A DNA stretch of 42,710 nt from Acrasis kona (lineage: Eukaryota; Heterolobosea; Eutetramitea; Acrasida; Acrasidae). This document shows positions 1 to 9,984 of the stretch, one piece after another (the first letter of the stretch is position 1; every line of letters starts with the position of its first letter). The notes beneath the pieces were generated by a model. The model ran no database searches and was not told the DNA's origin. It was given only the letters and a program-made list of their open reading frames with translations. A program made the translations under genes and the position numbers. Location of the stretch: NCBI GenBank assembly GCA_026419775.2, contig JAOPGA020000432.1, positions 1-42,710 of the forward strand. Direction: 5' to 3'.

Positions 1-2
1 AC

Positions 3-218
3 TTTAGTGGAATTCACGTCGGGGGGAGCATGGGAATTAACAAGAATGTTTTCATTTCAGTCAACCGTCCTGAGTTCGCTGTTGAGTATGCTCTTGCAAT
101 CCAGAATGATACCTATTTCGTCGCTCAGAACAAAAACAACCTCGTAGATTACTTTTCTACTTTTTCCGAAGAGACTAAGAATTATGCCAACAATTTGTAC
201 AAAATCTTGTTTAATTAA
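3..218 (+). CDS. C-terminal fragment, possibly of a trypsin-like (V8-type) peptidase
   Basis: An open frame enters from the left edge and ends with TAA at 216-218. The visible 71 residues start FSGIHVGGS and end YKILFN. A GIHVGG stretch followed by a short Val/Phe-rich strand resembles the last beta-strands of the chymotrypsin-fold peptidases used by viruses and bacteria, but no catalytic residue lies in the window, so the assignment is weak. The in-frame ATG at 30 is internal and unlikely to be the true start, because the frame is open upstream of it to the window edge. No polyadenylation signal lies close behind the stop. Confidence 0.35.
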   Translation, partial: FSGIHVGGSMGINKNVFISVNRPEFAVEYALAIQNDTYFVAQNKNNLVDYFSTFSEETKNYANNLYKILFN

Positions 219-590
219 AGTGTATTTTTTTGTGAAATCAACTTGAAGCTCTTTTGCCCGTCTCGTAAGAAAAGTTTATTGTAATAGGCTGTGGCACAGT
301 TTTTCAGGTTTCAACCGAAATTTAGAAAATAACGTGATTTTGAAATTTCAATTGACTTGTAGAATTTAAATGAAGGAACACGAGTTGACTATTTAAATTG
401 TTTAATTGATTTAAATCGGAATAAACAGAGTATTCTTGTTTAAATATGCTTAAATAAATTTAATTAGACTTGTAGAATTTAAACGATTTAATGTGTTTGA
501 GCAGATTAAATCAATTAAATAGTCAACTCCCGATTAAACAAATTTCTCCTGTTTAAATAAAAACACGGTGTTCTCCATTATTCTTCCGTG
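219..590. repeat. AT-rich spacer with an imperfect inverted repeat
   Basis: No gene is seen. An imperfect inverted repeat pairs GAGTTGACTATTTAA (about 380-394) and following ATTGATTTAAATC with GATTAAATCAATT and AAATAGTCAACTC at about 503-529. The 17-mer GACTTGTAGAATTTAAA occurs twice as a direct copy (about 354 and 468). The block could be a small MITE or an old hairpin insertion. No target duplication was identified. Confidence 0.4.
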
Positions 591-853
591 TTCTTCGCAA
601 ATGTCAACGAAATTACATCATTGAAAGCGTCGGAAGATGCGGAAATAATTGGTACCGTCTAAATACACAACAAACAAAAAAAACACACTTTACTCTCGCA
701 AAAAAGCGCATTACACATTGCAGGAACCAAGAAAAAAGAGGATATTCTTGTTAGAGACACTTAGAAGGGTCAGTAAACATAAAAAATAGTGAGTTCTGAG
801 GATGTATAATTTTGGGCTAAAGATAGATTGTCTTTTGTAATGAAGCAGGCAGG
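591..853 (+). repeat. Harbinger left terminal inverted repeat
   Basis: It starts TTCTTCGCAAATGTCAAC and runs to GAAGCAGGCAGGCG. Its reverse complement occurs at 3567-3830 with scattered substitutions and length changes in the A/T runs. Long inverted ends of this size are at the large end for the superfamily. Confidence 0.8.
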
Positions 854-872
854 CGAGTTAAAAGTCAAATGT

Positions 873-2324
873 CTAGTTAAAGAATTTATTGAAGTTCATC
901 ATCATTTTCAACTGTTCTCGTCTCTCAGCAAGCGCAAGCTCCTCTCCACTCATTAAGATTAAGTCTACTTTATGAGGCTCACCCAGAATTGTAGTTGTTG
1001 AAATTGGAATTGTACTGGGCTCTGACGCAGGTATAGGTTGAGCAGATGATGATGCTAGGTTAGATGAAGCTATTGCTTTTTGAAGAACATCAAGCCCTGT
1101 TGTCATCTTTACTACTCTTTGACTTGCAACTTGATATATCATGTCACGCCTATACTTTGGTGACAATGGTAAAGGTTGTATACCTTCGCTTACAACGTGA
1201 CCACTACCGGGAAATGGCTTTTCTGAATCATCCTCAGCCAATCCTTGCTCCTGGGAACCTTCATCATCACCAATCAAATCACTACAACTTTTTTGACTTG
1301 AAGTATCTTGGGTTAGGGGGTGATCTGGAATTGGAGAGCGATGGTTTTGTACAGGAGAGCGTTGACAAAATGATGCGGCACTATCTAGAAAATCATTATC
1401 AGAGCTGTTATAATCGCTATCATCAGATGACGTTCCAATAATAGTGTTAGCACACATCTGTGCATGCTGTTTAGGTGTTGCAAGAGGTGATAAGGAGGCA
1501 GCAGATGATTATGATGTGTCTTTCGATACTTTTGTTGGCGTTTTCAAGTAGTATAGCTGCCTTGCGCTATTACTCTTTTTACTTGACACTACTTCCTTCT
1601 TCTGTTTTTGTCTTAGCTTCTTCGCTTCAAGTTCTTTTGACAACTCTGACTCCATCAAAGAAAGAGACTCCATTGCGTCGCTCCTTCTCATATTGATGGT
1701 TGGGGCTGCAGTCTTTTTTTTAGCCCTTCTCTTATTTCTCCTCTTCTTCTCATCCTCACTGCTAGAGGAGCTTTGATCACTTGATCGAGGAGTCACTGTA
1801 GTCTTTGGCTTTTTATGTAGCCTTTTTTCTGTCAAGCGTTCCTCTTCATTGTTGTTTTGGTCCTCAGAATCATCACTATGTTGATTATAGATTTGGTCCA
1901 ACATCCTGGGTTGTTTTAGATACTTAGAAGCCCTTCTGTTGTGATCATCAACAAACTCTTGTGATGAAAGGTGTGCAGCCTCCTGACTATGTGAACTAGA
2001 GGATATATTCTTTTCTGTAAACTTGTTTGTAAGTGAGTTTCGCACCACTTTGTCAAAATCACTACAAATTTGATCCAAATGAGACAAAATGTAGCTCTCA
2101 TCATAGGGTTCTGTTGCATCTGATTTGCTTTTCCCTCGTTTTCAAAGTTGCTTCTTTTCAATCATTCGGTTTATCTTGTTTCAAATTTTTGACACATCCA
2201 TGCTCATAAAGAAAACTGCATGTATACATGTTGGCGACTGCACACCATGATGATCCCAAATAAATCTTATTTGGTCTTCTTCTTTCTCAATCCAGGTATG
2301 TGGGACAGCTTTCTGTTTTACCAT
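873..2324 (-). pseudogene. Myb/SANT-like accessory protein of the Harbinger element, broken
   Basis: The reading frame can be followed from ATG at 2324. The first 40 codons contain HTWIEKEEDQIRFIWDHHG, with tryptophans spaced as in the Myb/SANT-like domain of the second Harbinger gene, whose usual job is to bind DNA and help import the transposase. The frame then hits a TGA near 2190 and shifts. The longest pieces are 2087-1509 (192 aa, Ser/Lys/Glu-rich, basic tracts KKRRNKRRAKKK) and 1457-873 (194 aa, acidic and Ser-rich), which share one frame separated by a TAA. It lies divergent to the transposase, the normal arrangement. The C-terminal half is low complexity and has no recognised fold. 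Confidence 0.65.
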
Positions 2325-2362
2325 TTTAACACAATGGATATTCACAGTTTAGTTGTTGTAAA

Positions 2363-3063
2363 ATGGAGCATGAGGCAGACAGGAACAAGGATGATGTGTG
2401 GAAACAGTTCTCTAGCTATTTTGGTACCAGAAACCAACGAGTTTTCAAAGAGACCCTTGGAGTAAACATTGAAATTGTCCTTCTTATGTTGGTAACTTTG
2501 ATAACTCAAGATGTATCAATACAAGATCTTCTTGTGACATTGCATTTCTTAAAGCAATACCCATTGCAACACTCAGCAAGCGCACTATTTAAAATGTCAA
2601 CTCAAGAGTACAACAACGTTATACAGAGGACATTAAAGACAATCGTCACAATTTTTGGTCCAAAAGAATTTAATTGGCACCGACGAAAGAATCAAAGACA
2701 TCCCTCATCCTCACTATTTCAGAACATTTTTGTTGTTATTGATGCAACAGAATGTCCTATCCAATGACCTAGTTGCATTTTAATTCAAGAAGTTTATTAC
2801 TCTGGTAAAAAGAAGAGGCACACTATCAAATATCATGTGGTGTGTAACATTACTTACGGCCGCATCATTGATGTCCACAGTCCGTTTCTTGGACATAATC
2901 ACGACATAACAATTGCTCGGTCATGGATGGACTTAAAAGACATACATCTGGACAAAGGTGAGGCCTTATTAGGTGACAAAGGATATATTGGTCTAGAAGA
3001 TTGCCTAACACCAGTTCGTCGGAAAAGAGGAGCCCCTGAGCTAACTGAAGCCCAAAAATTGTG
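2363..3063 (+). pseudogene. Harbinger DDE_4-type transposase, truncated
   Basis: One frame runs from ATG 2363 to TGA at 3061-3063 and is interrupted by an in-frame TGA at 2765-2767. Residues about 1-134 hold the helical N-terminal region and the first catalytic aspartate in VVIDATECPIQ. After the stop come YYSGKKKRHT and GHNHDITI (second aspartate), then LLGDKGYIG. The protein stops at EAQKL, before the region that should contain the third acidic residue, so the DDE triad is incomplete. The internal TGA falls where family members normally have arginine after CPIQ, consistent with CGA to TGA. Downstream sequence is an inverted copy of the gene's own middle part. Confidence 0.85.
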
Positions 3064-3226
3064 ACGATTGTCTTTAATGTCCCCCGAATAATGTTGTTGT
3101 ACTCTTGAGTTGACATTTTAAATAGTGCGCTTGCTGAGTGTTGCAATGGGTATTGCTTTAAGAAATGCAACGTCGCGAGAAGATCTTGCATTGATACATC
3201 TTGAGCCATTAAAGTTACCAACATGG
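3064..3226 (-). repeat. Inverted partial copy of the Harbinger transposase
   Basis: The minus strand of this segment repeats transposase positions about 2486-2660 and translates to MLVTLMAQDVSMQDLLATL and following residues, against MLVTLITQDVSIQDLLVTL in the plus-strand copy. The two copies differ at several amino acids, so the duplication is not recent or the copies came from different elements. The join lies immediately after the truncated transposase, which makes the element internally palindromic. Confidence 0.85.
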
Positions 3227-3566
3227 CCTATGTCAAATTTCCACCTTCCCAACGCTTTTAAGATAGATATTTTCCTTTGAGTTCACAAGTAGAAAGCACT
3301 TTCTCACGAGGGGCGGAGACACGAGGAGTCCGAATTCTATTTTTTTTATTTTGTGTTGAAAATTTACTACTTTTATGATAATTTTTATTATAAATAGTTA
3401 TTTTGTTCGAGTATTTCATTGCACAGGATAGAAAGTGTTTTCTTCTTCAGCGGACATTTAAAAATAGCATTCCGCTGTGAAAATCTACTTTCTCCGCAAG
3501 TTTGCCAAGGTTAAACACACAGCCCACATTTTCGCACAAATAAAAAAATGATAATGTTTTGTTGGA

Positions 3567-3830
3567 CTTGCTTGCTTCATTGCAGAAGACAATCTATCTT
3601 TAGCCCAAAACTATACAACCTCAGAACTCACTTTTTTTTATGTTTACTGACCCTTCTAAGTGTCTCTAACAAGAATATCCTCTTTTTTCTTGGTTCCGGC
3701 AACGTATAATGCACTTTTTTCGCGAGAGTAAAGTGTTTTTTTTTTGTTTGTTGTGTACTTAGCCCGCGTCAATTATTTCCGCACCTTCCGACGCTTTTAA
3801 TGACAATATTTTGTTGACAATTGCGAAGAA
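3567..3830 (-). repeat. Harbinger right terminal inverted repeat
   Basis: Reverse complement of 591-853; it ends TTGCGAAGAA. Between the inverted transposase copy and this repeat (3227-3566) lies A/T-rich sequence with no ORF. Confidence 0.8.
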
Positions 3831-4100
3831 TTCTAATCAGCGAGAAAATCGGTGTTACAACCCCAATTTTTTAATTTCGAATGCAAACTAGACTAAAAAA
3901 CCGGTTTTTTTTAATCCAAAATTCTAACTACACCAATTGAAGAATTGGTTTATACATACCAGTTTTCAGCTTAAAAAACCAGCTATAAACTGGCCAAATA
4001 GACAGTATCAGATGGTGCAATAAAACTGGTTTATAAGACTATGCAGTATTGGAATTTAACGCTAAATTAGCACTTGCAACAATGTTCAAATAAATGTAAC
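3831..4100. other. Intergenic, no gene seen
   Basis: AT-rich sequence with repeated AAACTGGTTTAT/AAACCAGTT-like words around 3895-4045 in both orientations. There is no ORF of note. It separates the Harbinger right end from the retrotransposon leader. Confidence 0.5.
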
Positions 4101-4403
4101 TGTTGTAATCACATTACAATATAACACATCACGTCAGTACTGTACCAATAGGTACAAGCCATAACTAGTACTGCACCAACAGGTATAACCTGATGGTATG
4201 CGAACCAGTACAGCAGTATAAAAGTATGCAGTTCTGAGTAAGTTCCACGGTACTATAAATACGGAACATACTATGTAAATAATATATCAAATAAAACAGT
4301 AACAAGCAGTTTGATACAAGTCTCCCTGTTACTAATACTATACATCTCATTATCCTCAACATTTTTTCTGTAAGCCTACTGCAAGTTACATACAGACCCA
4401 AGA
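4101..4403 (+). promoter_or_regulatory. Possible 5' LTR/leader of the gag element
   Basis: The segment begins TGTTGTAATC and contains TATAAAAG at 4217-4224 and AATAAA at 4289-4294, the order expected of an LTR (promoter, then polyadenylation signal), directly upstream of a gag ORF. No second LTR copy is present in the window, and no primer-binding site was recognised, so the boundaries are guesses. Confidence 0.3.
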
Positions 4404-5380
4404 ATGCCCAGAGAGACCGATGATGCCGAAAAGCTGGAAATGAAAAAGAGACTGGCATCGCTTAGAGAACAGATACATCATGACCTACAAGAAAAGAAAA
4501 AATGAAACAAAGAAAGGCGTGGCATTGTGAAAGCCAGTAGTTTCCATAACTCTGACACGGTAAAGATTTACAATCTTACCAACAGAAGGGCAGAGTTACA
4601 AAACCAGCCATACAATGTAATCCGCCCAATACTATTCACCACTCTAGAGCCTGGAATTAGCGATGCTACTTTTGAGAACAAGCTATACAACACTACACCC
4701 AAAGTGGAAAAATCTATTACCCACTTTCACATCCGCTTCAATACCATGCGTCTATCTCTTGGTATCTCTGAAGCCTGTAGCGTCAAAATCTTTGGCGATA
4801 TCCTACCAGAGCATAGATACCCGACATTTGCACAAACAGTGGAATCTAATCCTAACGCCACACTTGAACAAGTGATGAGAGCCATTACAATAGTTTCAAA
4901 AAATCCCGATGTAGAGTCATACCTCGCACATTCAGCAAAAAGTCCAAAGGAGAAGACAGACAGGAAGCGCCCAAGAGAAGAAGAACAGCCGCAAAGAGAG
5001 CGTAAGAAGATATCCTTGGAGCACTGCAACATTTGCGACAAAGATGGACATTTGCATAAAGATTGTTGGCACAATGACGCAAACAAAGACAAAAGACCCC
5101 AAACTTCAAACCAAAAAGATTTGACAATAAGGAAAAGGTCAAGAAGGACAAAGACAGTAAGCGCCATCACTCCAACAAATCCGACAAAACAGCAAGGAAT
5201 AGGATTCAATGGATCCAAGCTGCGAGTAATGTGAGAAAAATCCACAACTACGTAGCGAATGTTCAAACAAATGATCTGTCGGCCGATAAAGAAGCTAACG
5301 TAAAAAAGCCACAGAGCACTCTAACGGTAGGCATCAACATCAACGGCATTGATCTCATGGCCCAACTAGACAAGCAGGCG
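4404..5380 (+). pseudogene. LTR-retrotransposon Gag with start of protease, broken
   Basis: A gag-like frame starts with ATG 4404 (MPRETDDAEKLEMKKRL), meets TGA at 4503, and continues in the same frame to 5234. Residues in the middle form the helical capsid-like part; near the end a CCHC zinc knuckle reads CNICDKDGHLHKDCW (Cys-X2-Cys-X4-His-X4-Cys), the RNA-binding signature of Gag. A one-base shift in a C run near 5095-5100 moves the frame, and the shifted frame continues through a Lys/Asp-rich linker to VGININGIDLMAQLDKQADI. This resembles the strand leading to the retropepsin D-T/S-G site, but the active-site triad is degenerate. The gene is cut there by the inverted-repeat element at 5378. 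Plus-strand pol is not found on the far side. Confidence 0.75.
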
Positions 5381-5636
5381 GATATCTGAAAAGTAAAAAC
5401 AATTTCTGAAAAATAAAAAACTATCTAAAAAATAAAAAACCGAGATATCTCACTCAGAAATGACTGTCGCTCAATACTTCAAAAACGAATCATGCTCTAC
5501 TCATCAAGGGCTACACAATGATGTAACTTTCGGTTTTTCGGGAATCTGTCACATTAGATTAAATGTAGTGACTTCATGTACAAAAGATTTAATTAATCTA
5601 CTGTAAACAATATGAGCTTTGAGAATGTTTTTTATT
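5378..5636 (+). repeat. Left terminal inverted repeat of the 2.06-kb element
   Basis: It begins GCGGATATCTG and ends near TTTTTTATTG. It matches the reverse complement of 7183-7440 almost base for base. Confidence 0.9.
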
Positions 5637-5859
5637 GCATTTGCCTCTTAATGCACGCTTTACAATACTCCAATTAGTGTTCTTGATTGCATCAACCATT
5701 CCATTCATCCTGCATGCTTGCAAAACATACTCGCTTCTGTCGAGGTATCTTTTATAAAGTCAACCAATAAAAATCGGCGTGTGTTACTCAATATCCAATG
5801 TAGTGCTTTGATGCAATGACCTCGTGTGGTTGAAGGGTTCCATTATTGTCTCCTGTCTT

Positions 5860-5990
5860 CTGTCTCATCTGTTGTCAAGGTTTGTCATTCTGCAGCGAGG
5901 TGCGCGACTTCAATAAGATCCGCACCTTCCGATTCTTGTTCAACAGATCGAATTTTGTAATCAAACCCTCCAAAAAGCTCTTGCCTTTGC
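5860..5990 (-). repeat. Internal inverted repeat, left copy (coding-like)
   Basis: On the minus strand this reads LEGLITKFDLLNKNRKVRI and following residues before TGA. The plus strand at about 6865-6995 encodes the related EGLMVKFPLVSKNRTRI. The two copies lie in opposite orientation in the two halves of the element, with clear amino-acid similarity, so they may be duplicated remnants of one protein. No known domain was recognised. Confidence 0.5.
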
Positions 5991-6864
5991 CATTCTGCGG
6001 GTTAGATTACGTCCAGTTATCTGCACTTCTCGGTGGTTGTGTGGAGATGAAAGGCGAAGTGTTTACAATGTTTTCCTCCATCATAAGCGTAATTGGCGCT
6101 GTCGCACATTTGGATAGTACTGTATAAAGTGTATGTGATGTTATCTGGGCATTCAAAATGTGATGTTCGCTTTTACATATTCTTGATTCCCAAGCGTGTA
6201 GTCCAACAACCTTGATTCTTCAAGACTTGTGGCAATAAAGGTTGGTTTTCTAAAAATAAATTAGTTTTGTCTTATAAGTAGATGGGATAATTACAGGAAT
6301 CTTGAAATTAAAACATAGCGAATAAACAATGGATTGATGTCCATCCCTCATGGTTATAAGAGCATTATATAAATTGGAGGTTCCAGTCTAATGAAAGACT
6401 CGTTCATGGTAAGTAGATACACAATTGTTGACACTAATGATTGTAGACGCTCATCGGTTATGTTAGTTGAAAGGTACGCGAGTCTTGAGGCTCTCGTTAT
6501 TGTGTGAAGTTTTTACAACGCGAGACAAAGTAACGCACGAGACGTCACATTCTTAACATGTACAATTTATAGAGTAAGAGTACGTATGCCTTTGACTTTT
6601 CTTCAAACGTTCCTGCCAACTTTAAAGGATTAATAAATTGGTATTTGTAACCACCTCCATTCTTCTTGTTTGATGTTTTGTGTTCCTTGTGTTGCCGTCA
6701 AACATTCGCCTGAGCGATTGGAACACTGATAATCACAGAAGGAGAAGAAAGACACAACAGATTGCATTAGACTCCTTTGAGCAATCTGACAGTGAGCCGG
6801 CACACGAGGATACATCTGAGACTTCATATGCCAATAAAAATTAGAATCGACGCCTGACGACAAA

Positions 6865-7136
6865 CAAGAGCTGATGGGAGGGTTTGATGGTGAAATTCCC
6901 TCTGGTTAGCAAGAATCGGACGCGGATCCAATTAGAGTCGCTCACTTCGCTGCGGATTGTGGCAAAGCTTCAACAACAGACGAGAGTATGACATTACCCT
7001 TCAATCTCACATAATTGTCAGAGGGTGGAGGTCATTGCGTTGGATAATGAGGAACATGCGATAACCACAACTTTCAACCAGCATTATGATTCATTGGATG
7101 AATTTATCAAAGACATTCTCGCCAGAAGCGAGGGAT
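6865..7136 (+). repeat. Internal inverted repeat, right copy, and short coding-like tail
   Basis: The plus-strand partner of the copy at 5860-5990 (VSKNRTRIQLESLTSLRI). Behind it another frame reads QRVEVIALDNEEHAITTTF, then a short tail ending SEG and TAA at 7136-7138. This looks like the C-terminal end of a lost ORF. It is too short to name. Confidence 0.4.
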
Positions 7137-7182
7137 AAATGAAGAATACTGATTAGAGTAAGCGTGTGTTAAGAAGTAGGTT

Positions 7183-7440
7183 CAATAAATAACATTCAAA
7201 GCTCATATTGTTTACAGTAGATTAATTAAATCTTTTGTACATGAAGTCACTACATTTAATCTAATGTGACAGATTCCCGAAAAACCGAAAGTTACATCAT
7301 TGTGTAGCCCTTGATGAGTAGAGCATGATTCGTTTTTGAAGTATTGAGCGACAGTCATTTCTGAGTGAGATATCTCGGTTTTTTATTTTTCAGATAGTTT
7401 TTTATTTTTCAGAAATTGTTTTTACTTTTCAGATATCCGC
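7183..7440 (-). repeat. Right terminal inverted repeat of the 2.06-kb element
   Basis: Reverse complement of 5378-5636; it ends CAGATATCCGC. Confidence 0.9.
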
Positions 7441-8076
7441 TTTTTTGTAAGGTGCCAGAAAATGCATTCATGTATTTGTGATAAGGCATCCTCACATTTT
7501 CTTGGTCCACATAATAGTGTTTGATGTCAAACTCTTAGAGGCTGGTAACAGAGCGTACTTGTGTGTTTCTGAAAATATTTTGTTGCTTCATTAGATCATT
7601 TGAAAAACGGTCACATTGGCTTATTTACACTGCGATTATTTTGAACGTTACGTATCAGTAAACTTGACTTTAGTCAACTTTATTAATATTTTGTTTTAGG
7701 GGGTAGTGGGATAGCGGAGCATTTATGCTCCGCGAAAAATATTTTTATCACTATCAGTATAGGTTATGGGTATCTAGGAAATTATCATCAGATCAGGATG
7801 GATGGTAGGGTAAGAACAATTTTCTGAAACCCTGATTGCTGTGTCCTCCCATGTTAAACAAAAATTTTGGTTTATTCATTTCTATTTGGTATATACGTGT
7901 GATGCCAGATGCAATGTCAACAATTCACAGGTTTTTCAAAATTTAAAATTTAAATAATTGCACCCGGTCATAATCTCTCTGAATAAACACTTTTCTGGTT
8001 AGTTTTCAATTATTCATACAATTATATAGTGTTTGGGTCCTATATGTCAAGTTTGGTGCGGTGTCGACCGGTATTC
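7441..8076. other. No gene seen; probable LINE 3' flank
   Basis: AT-rich sequence without a credible ORF. The part nearest 8076 may be the 3' untranslated tail of the minus-strand LINE piece that follows, but no A-rich or simple-repeat tail marks its end. Confidence 0.4.
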
Positions 8077-8845
8077 TCACTTTTGATTTTTACTACGCAG
8101 GTTGATTTCGATTTTTACTACGTTCATTAAATTTTTACTATTTCTGCGATGTTCGTCAAAATCAAAATCACTCTGGTACAGTGTAAATGGAAGATCCCAG
8201 AATTTAAATGAGCCCTTTATAAGTGAACCTGGCAGCATGTTGCTGCGAATCAGTTCATTAATTGATTGCATTGCATCATATGTGTATGGCAAGTTTCTGC
8301 GACAATTTAAAAGAACATGGGATTGGTCCTCATGTTGCAAACAACACCTTGGGCATTTGGTGTTGATTATTTGATTCTTGTCATCCCAATACTGCATTTT
8401 AGAGAGTGTGCAGAGTTGATTGGAACGGAGACGGAGGAGGAAGATCTGTTTGGGTCGCGACATAAGGTTGGTGTCGACGCTGGCTTTGATATTATATTCA
8501 TCATAGATAATATTATATTTGTAGTCATAGGAGTTGGAGATGGTGGACAGAAGGTAGTCGGAAACAGCACTATGAACAGAGGAGTGTGGAACTTCACCTT
8601 TGCAAACAATGTCAAAAAGAAGTGAGGATGAAGGACTAATGTCGTTGATGTAGTGGTTATTGAGTCCCCGCTTTGCAAATTCATCTGCAGCTTCATTACC
8701 AGGAATGTTGGCATGGGCCTGAACATAAATGAACTCGCAGCTTGTGAGTCGATTCCTCTCTGAAATAATGGCAGAGAGAAGCTGATGGTCGCACACTCAG
8801 AGTTTTTCTTCTAAAGAGCTCAGCTTTGAGAAGCTGTGAACTGTT
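8077..8845 (-). pseudogene. LINE piece C: RNase H and C-terminal zinc knuckle
   Basis: The 239-aa frame 8796-8077 carries the end of an RNase H domain (YVQAHANIPGNEAADEFAK, the H-X4-N-X2-AD signature) and a C-terminal CCHC motif, CPRCCLQHEDQSHVLLNC, as in LINE ORF2 proteins of the I/R1-like groups. Identity with piece D (24962-25575) extends upstream to about 8845, where an in-frame TGA replaces an arginine codon of piece D (KL*VCD against KLRVCD). Endonuclease and reverse transcriptase are absent, so it is a 5'-truncated copy. It abuts the next gene at about 8845. Confidence 0.85.
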
Positions 8846-9275
8846 GTATGTTGCATTGATTGATGGGACTGAGAACTTAGATAGAATCAAAGAAAATTGT
8901 GGGGACCTTACTAACCTTTTGAATAACTTACGGAAGGATGGTGTGAATATAAATGGAACTCACATCAATGTACAGTTCTTATATGTTTCTGATTGGAAGG
9001 CTCTTTGTGCTATTTGTGAAAGTGCTTTAGATGATATCTTTTGTCCTTTTTGCCTTATAAAAATTTGTGAGAATGTGTTTACTGCAAACCCTCAAATGTT
9101 CCATTCAGGTGCAGCTAAGGCAAGGAAAGAAGATAATAAGTTGACCATATTTGACTTCAAAGTACAAGAGATATTTTTCTGTGCTTTACATTGTGATCAA
9201 AGAACATGGGAATGTGTAATTGAATGAGTAGTTGCATCTAGAACAGGAACTTATACATTAGAAGAGCTTACAGAT

Positions 9276-9293
9276 TTGATGAACACAGTTTGT
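9276..9293 (+). repeat. SINE target-site duplication (partner 9619-9636)
   Basis: Two 18-bp copies flank the SINE, differing at one position (GATG against GATA). Removing the SINE and one copy restores a continuous reading frame across the site. Confidence 0.9.
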
Positions 9294-9618
9294 TTTTTTT
9301 TAAAGTTAAGCCAGATGACGTGTGGGTCATCTGGACAACATGGCTTTATTGGAACTGCTTTATTGACAGCCATATGGATGGATCTTTATATATGTTTCCT
9401 TACAACCTAAATTCTCATGTCTTAAGTGAGAAGCGCTCTGTGTCTTGTGTTTTTGCTTGATTGAGACCTCCAAGTATAGCAGGTAGTTGTCAACAGGTTC
9501 AGGCGGCCAAATTCTTAGATTGAAACAGCCCCTCTCAAAACTGTTTAAACCAAGAATTGAACCTGTGACTTCTACATCAAAGATTCATTTTACTTGACCA
9601 CTGAGCTAGGTGGCAGCC
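9294..9618 (-). mobile_element. tRNA-derived SINE
   Basis: The minus strand begins with a tRNA-like head containing an A box TAGCTCAGTGG (complement of 9598-9608) and a B box GGTTCAATTCT (complement of 9553-9563), and ends in poly(A), seen as the T run at 9294-9302. It is flanked by an 18-bp target duplication, TTGATGAACACAGTTTGT at 9276-9293 and TTGATAAACACAGTTTGT at 9619-9636 (one mismatch). It interrupts the protein frame described above. About 325 bp. Confidence 0.85.
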
Positions 9619-9984
9619 TTGATAAACACAGTTTGTACAGACTTTGAATTCGAATTCCAAGAAGATAAACACAAGGAGGGAATGATTAAAGTACCAATGA
9701 TGAAAGGTGATAATTGTGTCCAATTCACAAAACAGTACCTCAAATTTATTAATACATTCCAATATAATGTTATTGAGACCAAAGTAATTATATTATGGTG
9801 CACAAAAGTTAGACCATTAGTTAAAATTACTGCAGCCCGTTTTAATCAGCTCACAGAAAAGGAGATGAAGAGCATTGAAAAGGACATTCAAGATTGGGAT
9901 GAAGCATGTGGTTTATTAAATATTAGAAGATACTATAACCATTTTGTATCAGGGCATTGGATAGATAGATTGAAGAAACTTGTC

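Larger units (their letters stand above)
591..3830. mobile_element. PIF/Harbinger-type DNA transposon, decayed
   Basis: About 264 bp at the left end (591-853) reappear as the reverse complement at 3567-3830, with small differences. Inside are the two genes expected of Harbinger elements: a Myb/SANT-like DNA-binding protein on the minus strand (873-2324) and a DDE_4-type transposase on the plus strand (2363-3063). Both ORFs carry stops, so this copy is dead on its own. The usual 3-bp target duplication could not be placed with confidence because the exact outermost base is unclear (the shared end begins TTCTTCGCAA). Confidence 0.8.
5378..7440. mobile_element. 2.06-kb element with about 258-bp terminal inverted repeats, family unknown
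   Basis: 5378-5636 and 7183-7440 are near-perfect reverse complements that start GCGGATATCTGAAAAG. One difference is CTATCTAAAA against CTATCTGAAA. Each end also has the short word TCTGAAAA(A/G)TAAAAA repeated about three times. The interior (about 1.55 kb) has no long ORF, so it is probably non-autonomous and depends on a transposase elsewhere. It sits inside the gag-protease sequence of a retrotransposon. No target duplication is visible: the left flank is GACAAGCAG and the right flank TTTTTTGTAA. High identity of the ends suggests a young insertion. Confidence 0.8.

Noticed and set aside
4727-5266. 179-aa minus-strand ORF
   Set aside because: Antisense of the gag frame, which has the CCHC knuckle and a coherent neighbour; the minus frame has no recognisable motif.
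5846-6863. ORFs 5846-6127 (+) and 6630-6863 (-) as genes of the 2-kb element
   Set aside because: Short, no motifs, and the homologous coding-like segments in the element run in other frames.
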